From NCBI GenBank assembly GCA_003222395.1, contig QHWB01000064.1, forward strand, positions 113,338-177,337: DNA of 64,000 nucleotides. The letters run 5' to 3'. Shown one piece after another: positions 1-7,922 of the stretch (position 1 is its first letter; each line of letters opens with the position of its first letter). A program made the translations under genes and the position numbers. Source of the stretch: Acidobacteriota bacterium. Its GTDB lineage: Bacteria > Acidobacteriota > Vicinamibacteria > Vicinamibacterales > CAVVIG01. Below the pieces are notes generated by a model. That model made no database searches, was not told where the DNA came from, and saw only the letters and a list, made by a program, of their open reading frames with translations.

Positions 1-138
1 GAGGATCGGCCGATCGTCGCGCGTCATGCCGACGGCGCTGACGACGGACGGCTCGCCGGGCAGCCTGGCCACTGCGTTCAGATCGTCGACCGATGGGACG
101 GCCGCGAGCACCGCGGAAACGATCAGCGTGGTGATCAT
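1..138 (-). CDS. secreted protein, N-terminal fragment (cut by window edge)
   Basis: Forty-six codons run from an ATG at 138 on the minus strand to the window edge, so only the N-terminus is visible. It opens with a short hydrophobic segment (MITTLIVSAVLAAVPS) that looks like a signal peptide. The next stretch contains SAVGMTRDDRPIL, which loosely resembles the start of zinc carboxypeptidases (M14), where a G-x-S/T-x-E/D-x-R-P-I string precedes the first zinc ligand. The ligands themselves lie outside the window, so this family guess is weak. A secreted enzyme is all that can be supported. Confidence 0.4.
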   Translation of the reverse strand, partial: MITTLIVSAVLAAVPSVDDLNAVARLPGEPSVVSAVGMTRDDRPIL

Positions 139-178
139 GAGCGAAGTGTAACGTGAAGGAAGTGTAACGTGAAGATCG

Positions 179-688
179 TCAGAAGCCGACGCCGATGTGG
201 ACGCCGACGCCGATCGACGTGAACGTTCCGTTGCCATCGTCCTGGAAACGGATGGGCACCACGAGCTCGCCGAAGAGCGTGGCGCCGCGGCCGACGTTCA
301 ACAAGCCGTGATTCAGAATCGGCGTGAATCCCCACGAAGCCTTGTTGACGTCGAATGCCAGGCGCGCGCCGGCGCCCCACCCGTTGCCGAGGCCCCACAC
401 CGCGCCCGGATGCAGCGTGAGATCGACGTGCAGCGGATCGTTCTGGATGACCGGCACGAGCTCGAGGTCGAACGCAAACGTCTGGCTTCGCCGGACGGTG
501 ATGCCGGTCGGAAATCCGATCACGAAATCGTCGGAGATCGTGCTCGTCGTGCCGTTCGCGCGCGTCGCGAGCGGCAGAACGAATCCGATGTGACCGCCTA
601 GGGTGTCCTGCGCCGGCGCGGCGGCGACCAGTGGTCCGAAGAACGAGACGACGGCAACGATCGCGATGACGAGTCGACGAGCGCGCAT
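179..688 (-). CDS. outer-membrane beta-barrel protein
   Basis: A 169-residue protein with an N-terminal signal peptide (basic MRARR, then a long hydrophobic run to an Ala-rich cleavage region near residue 27). The rest alternates short hydrophobic strands with Gly/Asn/Asp turns and ends in HIGVGF, a terminal aromatic typical of outer-membrane barrels. The ATG at 688 is chosen because AAGGAG lies about six bases upstream; the frame is open for 25 more codons, but that extension lacks signal-peptide character. Function unknown; small barrels of this type are often annotated as outer-membrane beta-barrel domain proteins. It is the last of three minus-strand genes, behind the RES/Xre pair, but has its own ribosome site. 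Confidence 0.65.
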   Translation of the reverse strand: MRARRLVIAIVAVVSFFGPLVAAAPAQDTLGGHIGFVLPLATRANGTTSTISDDFVIGFPTGITVRRSQTFAFDLELVPVIQNDPLHVDLTLHPGAVWGLGNGWGAGARLAFDVNKASWGFTPILNHGLLNVGRGATLFGELVVPIRFQDDGNGTFTSIGVGVHIGVGF

Positions 689-701
689 GTGTGCTCCTTC
701 G

Positions 702-1229
702 CTACTTGAGATGATGGACGCGATCCAAAAGATCCGCGGCGGGCGATGCCGCGTCGGCGGCAATCCAGCCGACGAGCGCGCCCGGCGATCCGAAGAGCAC
801 GATGACGGCGCCGTGACGCGGTGGCGCTGGCGCCACGCCGCGCTCGACGCGCATCCCCCGCGCGCCGCCCGCGACGAGCGCCGCCGACGGCGCCTCGATG
901 CGCGTGGCGCCGCGGGCGCGCATCGACGCGGCCTTTCTCTGGCAGCGCGCGTACGTCTCGGGCCCGCCGGTCAACACCTCGATCGGAAGAGCGACGCGCT
1001 CGGCCGCGCCGTCTCCGATGTCGACGGCCCACAGTTGACGCTGTATCGTCGGAAGATCGCGAGGATCGGTGATTTCTTCGTGCCGCAGGAATTCCGCCCA
1101 CGCGCCGTCGGGCGTGTCGGAGAAATAGTGCGCGGGACCGTCGCCGTCCGCGTGCCACCGCCCCGCCGGCTGACGATCGTCCTCCCAGAGGAATGGATAA
1201 CGCGCGTCGACCTGGCGAAACCCCATCAT
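702..1229 (-). CDS. RES-domain toxin of a type II toxin-antitoxin system
   Basis: A 175-residue RES-domain protein. The family is named for conserved Arg, Glu and Ser; visible here are the Arg in AGRWH, the Glu in GAWAEFLRHEE and a Ser near the C-terminus. Characterised RES toxins degrade or modify NAD and are neutralised by a Xre-like partner. The ATG at 1229 overlaps the stop of the antitoxin gene (ATGA), showing translational coupling with the antitoxin first, the usual order for RES/Xre. A longer upstream reading is possible but lies wholly inside the antitoxin gene and is Arg-rich shadow sequence. NAD as target is family knowledge, not visible in the sequence. Confidence 0.8.
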   Translation of the reverse strand: MMGFRQVDARYPFLWEDDRQPAGRWHADGDGPAHYFSDTPDGAWAEFLRHEEITDPRDLPTIQRQLWAVDIGDGAAERVALPIEVLTGGPETYARCQRKAASMRARGATRIEAPSAALVAGGARGMRVERGVAPAPPRHGAVIVLFGSPGALVGWIAADAASPAADLLDRVHHLK

Positions 1230-1846
1230 GTCGCGGAGAGCGACACGAGGTCGCGCGCGAGCTGCCTGACGCGCGCCGGCCCTTCTTCGTCGGGGTCCCA
1301 TTCACCTTTCAGCAGCGAGGCGGGCGAACGCCCGTCCAGCAGCGTCCGCTTGCGGTGAAACCAGCGCCGGATCCCGACGTCGTTGTACGAGCCGGCGAGG
1401 TCGCCCACGACGAGCGCGAGGAAGTGCAGCCGCGCCGCGACGGCGTCGGGTGTGGCGCGCTCTTCGGATTGATAGCGTTTCAGGCTCGATGCCGACACGT
1501 TCAGCAGCGCGCCGAGCTCGTCGGCCGGAAACACGCGCGCCAGGCCGCCCCATTCGAATTTCGGCACCGGCGACGCCTCGAGCGCCGCAATCATCATCTC
1601 GAGCACGCCCGTTACCTCCTCGGAGGTCGGCGCCGCAACATTATTGAGGTGGTCGGCCGCCGACGCGGCAATCCCCGCGCGCCGGACGCGGCTTGCCAGA
1701 TGGCGGACGGCATCGGCGTCGCCGCGCGTCACGGCGCCCGGCTCGACGAGCCCCATCGCTTCCGCGCGCCGGACCGCCTCGAACAGGAGCCGCGGCACCG
1801 ACGGCATCGGGGCCTGGGCGTTGGAGCTTCTTCGGACTAGCGCCAT
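1226..1846 (-). CDS. Xre/MbcA/ParS-family antitoxin
   Basis: A 206-residue protein with an N-terminal helical, Ala/Arg-rich region and the C-terminal antitoxin Xre/MbcA/ParS toxin-binding domain (formerly DUF2384). The helix-turn-helix-like part includes NVSASSLKRYQSEE around residues 115-130. The signature follows: RRWFHRKRTLLDGRSPASLL near residues 160-180, matching the family pattern of a short Trp-Phe helix then an L-x-G-x-S-P-x-x-L-L turn. It would bind and neutralise the RES toxin encoded immediately downstream and probably autorepress the operon. At about 206 residues it is longer than many family members because of the N-terminal region. The start at 1846 is the first ATG; an internal ATG at 1807 is also possible. 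Confidence 0.82.
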   Translation of the reverse strand: MALVRRSSNAQAPMPSVPRLLFEAVRRAEAMGLVEPGAVTRGDADAVRHLASRVRRAGIAASAADHLNNVAAPTSEEVTGVLEMMIAALEASPVPKFEWGGLARVFPADELGALLNVSASSLKRYQSEERATPDAVAARLHFLALVVGDLAGSYNDVGIRRWFHRKRTLLDGRSPASLLKGEWDPDEEGPARVRQLARDLVSLSAT

Positions 1847-1984
1847 ACCCCAATTCTACTCCATCTCTGGTCCGCAGGTCGACCGCGTCGAAATGCTCTA
1901 GAATCGATCGGATCGGTCCGAGGAGACGGAGCGGGCGGGAGGACGCGGAGAAAGATTGGTCTGTCGCGTACTCAGAGAGGCTCA

Positions 1985-3136
1985 ATGCGCATCGCAGTCC
2001 CCAGGGAAACAGCTCCCGGCGAGCGTCGCGTCGCCCTGGTGCCGGAATCGTGCAAGAAGCTGATCCAGGCCGGATATCAGATCGCCGTCGAAGCCGGCGC
2101 GGGCGACGCCGCGGGTTTCGCCGACGCCGAGTACCGACAGCTCGGCGTCGATCTGCAGACCGACGCGGCGGCGCTGCTCGGATCGGCCGAGCTCGTGCTG
2201 AAGGTGACCGCGCCGGCCGGACGCGAATCGCAGCGCGACGAAGTGCAGTGGATGCGCCCGGGCGCGATCTACGTCGGCTCGCTGATGCCGCTGCGCAACC
2301 TCGACGCGACGCGCGCGCTCGCCGCGCGGCACGTCACGGCGTTCGCCACCGACGCGATCCCGAGGACGACGCGCGCGCAATCGATGGATACGCTGTCGTC
2401 GATGGCCAACATCAGCGGCTACAAGGGCGTGCTCCTCGCCGCCGTGGAGCTCGATCGCTACTTTCCGATGCTGATGACGGCTGCCGGAATGGTCCGCCCG
2501 GCGAAGGTGTTCGTCATCGGCGCCGGCGTCGCCGGCCTGCAGGCGATTGCGACGGCGAAGCGTCTCGGCGCCAACGTCGTCGCGACCGACGTGCGGCCCG
2601 AAGTCAAGGAACAGATCGAGAGCGTCGGCGCCAAGTACGTCGGCATCGAGCTGAAGGACAGCGCGGCGGCAGCCGGCGGTTACGCGCGCGAGCTGTCAGA
2701 GGACGATCGCCGGCGTCAGAGCCAGCTGCTGGCCGAAGAATGCGCGCAGTCGGACGTCGTGATCACGACCGCGCTCATCGGCGGCGTGTTCGCGCCGCGT
2801 CTGATTGCGGCCGACACGGTCTCGAAGATGAAGCCGGGATCGATCATCGTCGATCTCGCGGCCGACGGCGGCGGCAACTGCGAGCTGTCGAAGCCGGGCC
2901 AGACGGTCCGCAGCGGCGGCGTCACGATCCTCGCGCCGCTCAACGTACCGTCGACGATGGCGTATCACGCGAGCCTGCTGTTCTCGCGAAACCTGACGGC
3001 GTTCGTGCTCGCGTTCACGAAGGACGGCGCATTTCAACTCGACTTCAACGACGACATCCAGCAGGGCGCCGTCATCACGCACGACGGCGATGTGAAGCAC
3101 GCGCGCACGCGCGAGGCCCTGCAGAAGCGTCAATGA
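1985..3136 (+). CDS. pntAA: NAD(P) transhydrogenase alpha subunit, part 1
   Basis: A 383-residue soluble domain I of proton-translocating NAD(P) transhydrogenase, which transfers hydride between NADH and NADP+ using the proton gradient. The start IAVPRET and GERRVALVPE are the alanine dehydrogenase/PNT N-terminal signature. The Rossmann fingerprint VIGAGVAGLQAI lies near residue 177, and the C-terminal PNT signature includes MKPGSIIVDLAADGGGNCE. Domain I binds NAD(H). The ATG at 1985 follows a purine-rich AGAGAGG. It begins a three-gene operon with separate genes for parts 1 and 2 of alpha, the split arrangement seen in many bacteria rather than the fused PntA of E. coli. Confidence 0.95.
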   Translation: MRIAVPRETAPGERRVALVPESCKKLIQAGYQIAVEAGAGDAAGFADAEYRQLGVDLQTDAAALLGSAELVLKVTAPAGRESQRDEVQWMRPGAIYVGSLMPLRNLDATRALAARHVTAFATDAIPRTTRAQSMDTLSSMANISGYKGVLLAAVELDRYFPMLMTAAGMVRPAKVFVIGAGVAGLQAIATAKRLGANVVATDVRPEVKEQIESVGAKYVGIELKDSAAAAGGYARELSEDDRRRQSQLLAEECAQSDVVITTALIGGVFAPRLIAADTVSKMKPGSIIVDLAADGGGNCELSKPGQTVRSGGVTILAPLNVPSTMAYHASLLFSRNLTAFVLAFTKDGAFQLDFNDDIQQGAVITHDGDVKHARTREALQKRQ

Positions 3137-3171
3137 CAAAGAGTCACTGACACCCGCGCGAGAGATAAACA

Positions 3172-3492
3172 ATGGACTTCTGGCCCACCCTCTACGTGTT
3201 CGTGCTCGCGTCGTTCATCGGCCTCGGGGTCATCCGGCGTGTCTCGCGCCTGCTGCACACGCCGCTGATGTCGCTCACCAATGCCATCTCCGCGATTGCC
3301 GTCGTCGGATCAATCCTGGTCACCGGCGGCGACTATCCGCCCCGGATCCGCGCGCTCGGCGCCATTGCGCTCTTCGCTTCGATGACGAACATCGTGAGCG
3401 GCTTCCTGATCACCGATCGGATGCTCAGGATGTTCAAGACCGACAGACGCCCGCCGACCGAGCCCGGCGCCAGGTCCGGAGGCGGTTCATGA
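3172..3492 (+). CDS. pntAB: NAD(P) transhydrogenase alpha subunit, part 2 (membrane)
   Basis: A 106-residue membrane protein matching the short C-terminal membrane part of transhydrogenase alpha (4TM_12TM family). Three hydrophobic segments are visible (residues about 3-20, 33-55 and 60-85). The sequence TPLMSLTNAISAIAVVG carries the conserved SxTNAISxI motif of domain II. It lies 35 bases after pntAA and its stop overlaps the pntB start by four bases (ATGA), so translation is coupled. Together with PntB it forms the proton channel in the inner membrane. Confidence 0.95.
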   Translation: MDFWPTLYVFVLASFIGLGVIRRVSRLLHTPLMSLTNAISAIAVVGSILVTGGDYPPRIRALGAIALFASMTNIVSGFLITDRMLRMFKTDRRPPTEPGARSGGGS

Positions 3493-4898
3493 TCTACGGC
3501 ATCAGCCAGCTCGGGTACCTGGTCGCGTCGGCGCTGTTCATCTTCGCGCTGCACTGGATGAACACCCCTGCGACGGCGCGCAAAGGCGTGTACGCGGGCG
3601 TCGCCGGCACGATGATCGCCGTCGTCGTCACATGGGCCGAACCGGCGGTCATTCACCACGCGTGGATCGTCGTCGCGATCGCCGCCGGCTTCGTCGTCGG
3701 CGTGCCGCTGTCGAAGGTGCCGCTCACGGCGGTGCCGCAGCGGACGGCGCTCTCGCACGCGTTCGGCGGCGCGGCCGCCGGCCTCGTCGGCACCGCGGAG
3801 TACTACCTGCGGCTGTCGGAAGGCGGCGAATACCTGACGCCGTTCCGGATGATCGCGCTCATCGCCGAGATCATCCTCGGCTACCTGACGCTGACGGGCA
3901 GCCTGATGGCGGCGGGCAAGCTGCAGGAAGTGAAATGGGTGCCGCAGCGGCCGGTCACGTACCCGCTCCAGAACATCAGCAACCTCGCGCTGTTCGGCCT
4001 CGCGCTGGCGCTCGCCGGCGCGATCACGCGGAGTCCGACGGCGGCGTGGGCGCCGTTCGTGTTCGGCGGCATCATCGCGCTCGCGCTCCTCTTCGGCGTG
4101 CTGCTCATCATCCCGATTGGCGGGGCCGACATGCCGACCGTCATCGCCATCCTCAATTCGTACGCCGGCTTGTCCGCCGTGGCGATGGGATTCGTGCTCG
4201 ACAACAAGCTGCTCATCACCGCCGGTGCGCTCGACGGGTCGAGCGGTCTCATCCTCGCCATCATCATGTGCAACGCGATGAACCGATCGTTCACCAACGT
4301 GCTGTTCGGCGCGTTCGGTCAGGTGAAGGCGTCGCGGGCGGCGGGTGAAGAAAAAGTCTACAAGTCGGAAACCGTCGAAGGCGCGGCGCAGGTGCTCGAA
4401 CAGGCCAACCTCGTCGTCATCGTTCCCGGCTACGGCATGGCGGTCGCGCAGGCGCAGCACAAAGTGCGAGAGCTCTACGATCAATTGAAGAAGCGGGGCA
4501 TCACGGTGAAGTTCGCGATTCATCCGGTCGCCGGCCGGATGCCGGGTCACATGAACGTGCTGCTCGCCGAAGCGGACATCCCCTATACCGATCTCGTCGA
4601 GATGGACGAAATCAATCCCGATATGCCGCAGGTCGATGTCGCGCTCGTCGTCGGCGCCAACGACGTCGTCAACCCCGCCGCGCGCACGGAGAAAGCGAGT
4701 CCGATATACGGCATGCCGATCATCGACGCCGACAAGGCGCGCAGCGTGTTTGCCATCAAACGGAGCAAGAATCCTGGATTTGCAGGCATCGACAACGAGC
4801 TGTACTTCGGCGATCGCACGTGGATGTTGTTCGGCGATGCGAAGAATGTGATCGGGGAATTGGTGAAACAGCTCGCGGGCGGCTCCGGCATGCACTGA
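3489..4898 (+). CDS. pntB: NAD(P) transhydrogenase beta subunit
   Basis: A 469-residue beta subunit. The first 260 residues are a polytopic membrane domain with the conserved GGADMPTVIAILNSYAGLS and LDGSSGLILAIIMCNAMNRS signatures. The last 180 residues are the NADP(H)-binding domain III, with IVPGYGMAVAQAQ, HPVAGRMPGHMNVLLAEA and VVGANDVVNPAA all present. Key residues look intact, so the enzyme should be functional, supplying NADPH from NADH at the expense of the proton-motive force. It is the last gene of the pnt operon; a degraded DUF5666 sequence follows on the same strand. Confidence 0.96.
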   Translation: MIYGISQLGYLVASALFIFALHWMNTPATARKGVYAGVAGTMIAVVVTWAEPAVIHHAWIVVAIAAGFVVGVPLSKVPLTAVPQRTALSHAFGGAAAGLVGTAEYYLRLSEGGEYLTPFRMIALIAEIILGYLTLTGSLMAAGKLQEVKWVPQRPVTYPLQNISNLALFGLALALAGAITRSPTAAWAPFVFGGIIALALLFGVLLIIPIGGADMPTVIAILNSYAGLSAVAMGFVLDNKLLITAGALDGSSGLILAIIMCNAMNRSFTNVLFGAFGQVKASRAAGEEKVYKSETVEGAAQVLEQANLVVIVPGYGMAVAQAQHKVRELYDQLKKRGITVKFAIHPVAGRMPGHMNVLLAEADIPYTDLVEMDEINPDMPQVDVALVVGANDVVNPAARTEKASPIYGMPIIDADKARSVFAIKRSKNPGFAGIDNELYFGDRTWMLFGDAKNVIGELVKQLAGGSGMH

Positions 4899-4934
4899 CC
4901 AGACGGCTTTCGACGTGCCAGCTATTCTCCTCGG

Positions 4935-5427
4935 GGATGTTCCGAGAACCACGAGCGCGAAGATCCGAACCGCAACGCCGAAGTCGAGGGCCGCGTAGCG
5001 TCGATCGCCGGAAGCGCGCTCACGGTCGGAACCAGAACGGTCAACGTGAGCGCGACGACGCGCATCGTTCACGGCGACACGGTGCTGACGCTGACCAGCA
5101 TCCACGTCGGCGATCGCATCCACGTTCACGGAACGGTGAACGGCAGCGCGTCGATGCGGCAAAGATCGAGGTCGAGAACGGCCAGGAGACGCCGGGACGC
5201 GGCGACGAGCGAACGAGGTCGTGATCAGCGGATCGATCTCGAACAAGGGCGGTGTGTGCCCGGCCCTCACGTGTACGGTCGGCTCGACGCCGGTCGTCAC
5301 GGACAGCACGACGGAGTTCAAGAACGCCGGCTGCAGCGCGCTCGCGAATAACGTGCGCGTCGAGGTGAAAGGCACGAAGCGGTCGATCGGCAGCGTGCTC
5401 GCGACGAGGGTCGAGAAGAAAGATTAA
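4935..5427 (+). pseudogene. degraded DUF5666-domain protein
   Basis: Three reading frames must be joined to recover DUF5666-like sequence. The first segment (about 4935-5152) reads EVEGRVASIAGSALTVG, then HVGDRIHVHGTVNGSA. The frame then shifts to give DAAKIEVENG near 5155-5180, and shifts again near 5210 to give EVVISGSISNKGG through to VRVEVKGTKRSIGSVLATRVEKKD at the stop at 5427. DUF5666 repeats have just this pattern of G-x-V-x-x-I-x-G-x-x-L-x-V-G followed by V-G-D-x-V-x-V-x-G. No good start codon is seen upstream in frame, although a Leu/Gly/Cys-containing stretch before 4950 hints at a former lipoprotein signal. At least two frameshifts make it a pseudogene unless the sequence has errors. 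It ends tail-to-tail with egtD, overlapping four bases. Confidence 0.6.
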
Positions 5428-6401
5428 GCGGGTTCGACCAGCGTCAACGCGAACCGATCCTCGTCATCGATCCACTGCTCGAGCGGACGGAAGGCCGCCC
5501 GCTCGAGCATCGCGACCACGCAGGCCGGCTCGTATTTGTACGAGCTCTCGGTCCAGACCGTCTCGCCTTCTCGGAATGCGATCTCCAGGCCGGCCCTCGA
5601 GACGCGCACCCGCTGCGCACGCGTGCTGACGAGATGCATTTCCACGCGCGACGCTGCCGCATTCCACGATGCGCGATGCGCGAACGCGGCCACGTCGAAG
5701 TCGCCGCCGATCTCCCGGTTGATTCTCACGAGCAGGTTCCGGTTGAAGGCGGCGGTGACGCCGAGCGGATCGTCGTATGCGAGCAGCAGCTTGCGTTCCT
5801 CCTTCACCAGATCGGCGCCGACGAGCAGCGCGTCTCCCGGCGCGAGGCCGCCGCGGATCGATCGGAGGAGCGCGTGCGCGCCAGGCGGATCGAAGTTGCC
5901 GATGTTCGATCCAAGGAAAAGCGTCAGCGTGCGCCCGTTCGCCGGACCGCTGCGGCGCACCGCGGCCAGTCCCGATTCGTACGGCGCCTGATGCGTGAAG
6001 ACGTCGACGCGGCCGCCGTCGCTCAGCGTCCGCGCGGCCGCCGCGAGCGCGGCAGCCGACACATCCACGAGGTGGACGCTCACATGGCGCCACGACGGCG
6101 ACGCGTCGAGGATCGTCGCCAGCTTGGCGCCGCTTCCCGGTCCAAGCTCCACGAGCGTGGAAGGCTGAACGCGCTCGATCAGCTTGCGGCGATGACGCTC
6201 GATGAGCCGCTGCTCTGCGCGCGTGATGCGGTACCACGGGAGCTCGCAGATCGCCTCGAACAACGCCGACCCGAGCGCGTCGTAGAAGTACTTCGAGGGC
6301 AGCTGACGCGGTGACAACGCCAGGTAGTACGCGATGTCGTCGGCGAACTGCCTAATTTCGGAGGCTGACGGGGCGGTCCGTGGCGCAACGGAAAGTGGCA
6401 T
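5424..6401 (-). CDS. egtD: L-histidine N-alpha-methyltransferase (ergothioneine biosynthesis)
   Basis: A 325-residue EgtD, which trimethylates histidine with three S-adenosylmethionines to give hercynine. The SAM-binding motif VELGPGSGAKLATIL lies around residues 83-97. LFLGSNIGNF carries the Asn known to contact histidine, and TESSYKY near the C-terminus carries the Glu and Ser that bind the substrate amino group and carboxylate in mycobacterial EgtD. Length matches the family. The chosen ATG at 6401 lies inside the end of egtB (50-base overlap), so the pair is one operon transcribed on the minus strand, egtB first. No clear Shine-Dalgarno is visible, consistent with coupling to egtB translation. 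Confidence 0.93.
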   Translation of the reverse strand: MPLSVAPRTAPSASEIRQFADDIAYYLALSPRQLPSKYFYDALGSALFEAICELPWYRITRAEQRLIERHRRKLIERVQPSTLVELGPGSGAKLATILDASPSWRHVSVHLVDVSAAALAAAARTLSDGGRVDVFTHQAPYESGLAAVRRSGPANGRTLTLFLGSNIGNFDPPGAHALLRSIRGGLAPGDALLVGADLVKEERKLLLAYDDPLGVTAAFNRNLLVRINREIGGDFDVAAFAHRASWNAAASRVEMHLVSTRAQRVRVSRAGLEIAFREGETVWTESSYKYEPACVVAMLERAAFRPLEQWIDDEDRFALTLVEPA

Positions 6402-7689
6402 ATACGTATGGGTACCGTGGACGAAACCAGTTGCGGAAGGTGGGACGCAGCAGCTCGCGCGCGGTCGCGGGCGACGCGCCCTTCATCACGACGTGCTCGC
6501 CGTCGAAGAAGTCCGCTGAGTATTCGGGATACGACGCCATGGCTCGAAATCCTGGGAACGGCCCGAACGGCGTCGTGGTCCACTCCCATCCATTACCGAC
6601 GAGGTCGTGCACGTTCCACGCACTATTTCCCTTTGGATGGGTACCGGCCGGTTCGGGATCCCAGCTCGAAAAATCGAACACGCCGTGGACGGCCGACGGC
6701 GTCTCGCAGCCCCATGGATGCAGACGCTCGCCGTCCGGCGAGCCGAATGCTGCGCGCTGGAACTCGGCTTCCGTCGGCAGACGTCCACCTCGCCATCGCG
6801 CGTACGCGCGTGCTTCGGCGTTGCTGACGTACACGGGCCATGCGGCCGGCAGCGGAACGAGAGCGAACATGCCGCGCCAGAACCAGTCGTCGTCGTGGAC
6901 TTCCCAGAACAGCGGATGCGTTATCTGCTCGCGCTGCACCCACTCCCAGTCCTCGGGCCGCCACCACTGCTGATCGCGGTACCCGCCGGCGTCGACGAAT
7001 TCGAGGAACTGCTGGCTCGTCACGTCGTGCTGCTCGATCGCGAACGCCGGCACATCGCAGGTCAGCGCCGAAAACTCGTTGTCCCAGCCGAACGGAACCG
7101 CCGCTCGATCGACGCCGAGCGTTGCGCGGCCGGCGGGAATCTCGATCCATTCGTGACGAGGCGGCGCGCCATTTGTGCGAGGACTGTAGCCAGCGGGCCG
7201 CCGTTTCCGCGCGAGCGGCAGCCGATGCCACATATACAACAGCGTCTCCTGATGCATCGCCTCGTGCTCGAGAATCGCGAACACCGCTTCGCCGCGATCG
7301 AGCAGCGCGTCGCCCGGGCGATCGACGTCGGCATTCGCGAGGGCGCGGAGCACCTGATGATCCGCTTCCTCGGCGAATTGATGCACGACCTCCCGCGTCG
7401 GCCACGCCGCGTCGGCGGCCGTTTCCTTCGGACCTGCCGTCTCGTGCGGATCGATCCCGCGCGCGAAGAGCGTTTCGAGACGGCCGTCGATGCTCGCGCC
7501 GCCGAGCGCCTTCTTCACGAGCGTGTTGAAGCTGAACGCTGGCAGGTGGCCTTCGTAGAAGACGATCGGATGGCGCAGCGCAATCGGCTTCGTGTAGTAG
7601 GCCTCGTCGTCGACGAGGTCGAAGAGCGCGCGCGATCGCGCGCGGTTGCGGCGATACCAGTCGATGAGCGGCGGGCGGTCCAGAGGCAT
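6352..7689 (-). CDS. egtB: ergothioneine biosynthesis sulfoxide synthase
   Basis: A 445-residue non-haem iron enzyme joining hercynine to a thiol with O2 to form the sulfoxide intermediate of ergothioneine. The N-terminal DinB-like helical domain holds the iron ligands: His48 in FYEGH and the H-x3-H-x-E motif EHEAMHQE at residues 141-148 (His142, His146). From about residue 180 a formylglycine-generating-enzyme-like domain follows, with WRGGRLPTEAEFQRAAFG and NVHDLVGNGWEWT. No egtA, egtC or egtE is adjacent. Family knowledge: some EgtB enzymes, including one from the acidobacterium Chloracidobacterium, use cysteine rather than gamma-glutamylcysteine, so a shorter pathway is plausible. SenA (selenoneine) is a homologue, but the egtD partner favours ergothioneine. 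Confidence 0.9.
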   Translation of the reverse strand: MPLDRPPLIDWYRRNRARSRALFDLVDDEAYYTKPIALRHPIVFYEGHLPAFSFNTLVKKALGGASIDGRLETLFARGIDPHETAGPKETAADAAWPTREVVHQFAEEADHQVLRALANADVDRPGDALLDRGEAVFAILEHEAMHQETLLYMWHRLPLARKRRPAGYSPRTNGAPPRHEWIEIPAGRATLGVDRAAVPFGWDNEFSALTCDVPAFAIEQHDVTSQQFLEFVDAGGYRDQQWWRPEDWEWVQREQITHPLFWEVHDDDWFWRGMFALVPLPAAWPVYVSNAEARAYARWRGGRLPTEAEFQRAAFGSPDGERLHPWGCETPSAVHGVFDFSSWDPEPAGTHPKGNSAWNVHDLVGNGWEWTTTPFGPFPGFRAMASYPEYSADFFDGEHVVMKGASPATARELLRPTFRNWFRPRYPYVYATFRCATDRPVSLRN

Positions 7690-7724
7690 GAATCTGTGAT
7701 TATCGATTAGAATTGACCGAATTG

Positions 7725-7922
7725 ATGATCAAACTGAACGGCGATCCGTACGAGGTCGCCGGTCCGTTGACCGTGGCCGAGCTCCTGGCGCGGCTCGACG
7801 TCGATTCACGCCGCGTCGCCGTCGAGCACAATCTCGCCATACTGAAGCGCGAGACATTCGACCGGACAAGGATCGCGGACGGTGACGAGATCGAAATCGT
7901 GAATTTCGTGGGCGGCGGCTGA
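7725..7922 (+). CDS. thiS: thiamine biosynthesis sulfur-carrier protein
   Basis: A 65-residue ubiquitin-like ThiS. It opens with [11 protein letters not shown], has the central [11 protein letters not shown] helix and RRVAVEHN strand, and ends [11 protein letters not shown]; the Gly-Gly tail is thiocarboxylated and delivers sulfur for the thiazole ring. The ATG at 7725 matches the usual ThiS start; an in-frame TTG at 7713 would add four residues. The stop shares bases with the thiG ATG at 7922, so the two are coupled. The gap to the divergent egtB start is only 35 bases, leaving no room for a TPP riboswitch upstream. Confidence 0.9.
   Translation: MIKLNGDPYEVAGPLTVAELLARLDVDSRRVAVEHNLAILKRETFDRTRIADGDEIEIVNFVGGG

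Noticed and set aside
3333..5375. Very long open frame on the minus strand opposite pntAB-pntB.
   Set aside because: Arg/His/Asp-rich composition typical of the complement of GC-rich genes; pntB has full family signatures on the other strand.
7690..7724. TPP riboswitch upstream of thiS-thiG.
   Set aside because: Only 35 bases separate the divergent egtB and thiS starts, too few for the aptamer, and no thi-box sequence is seen.
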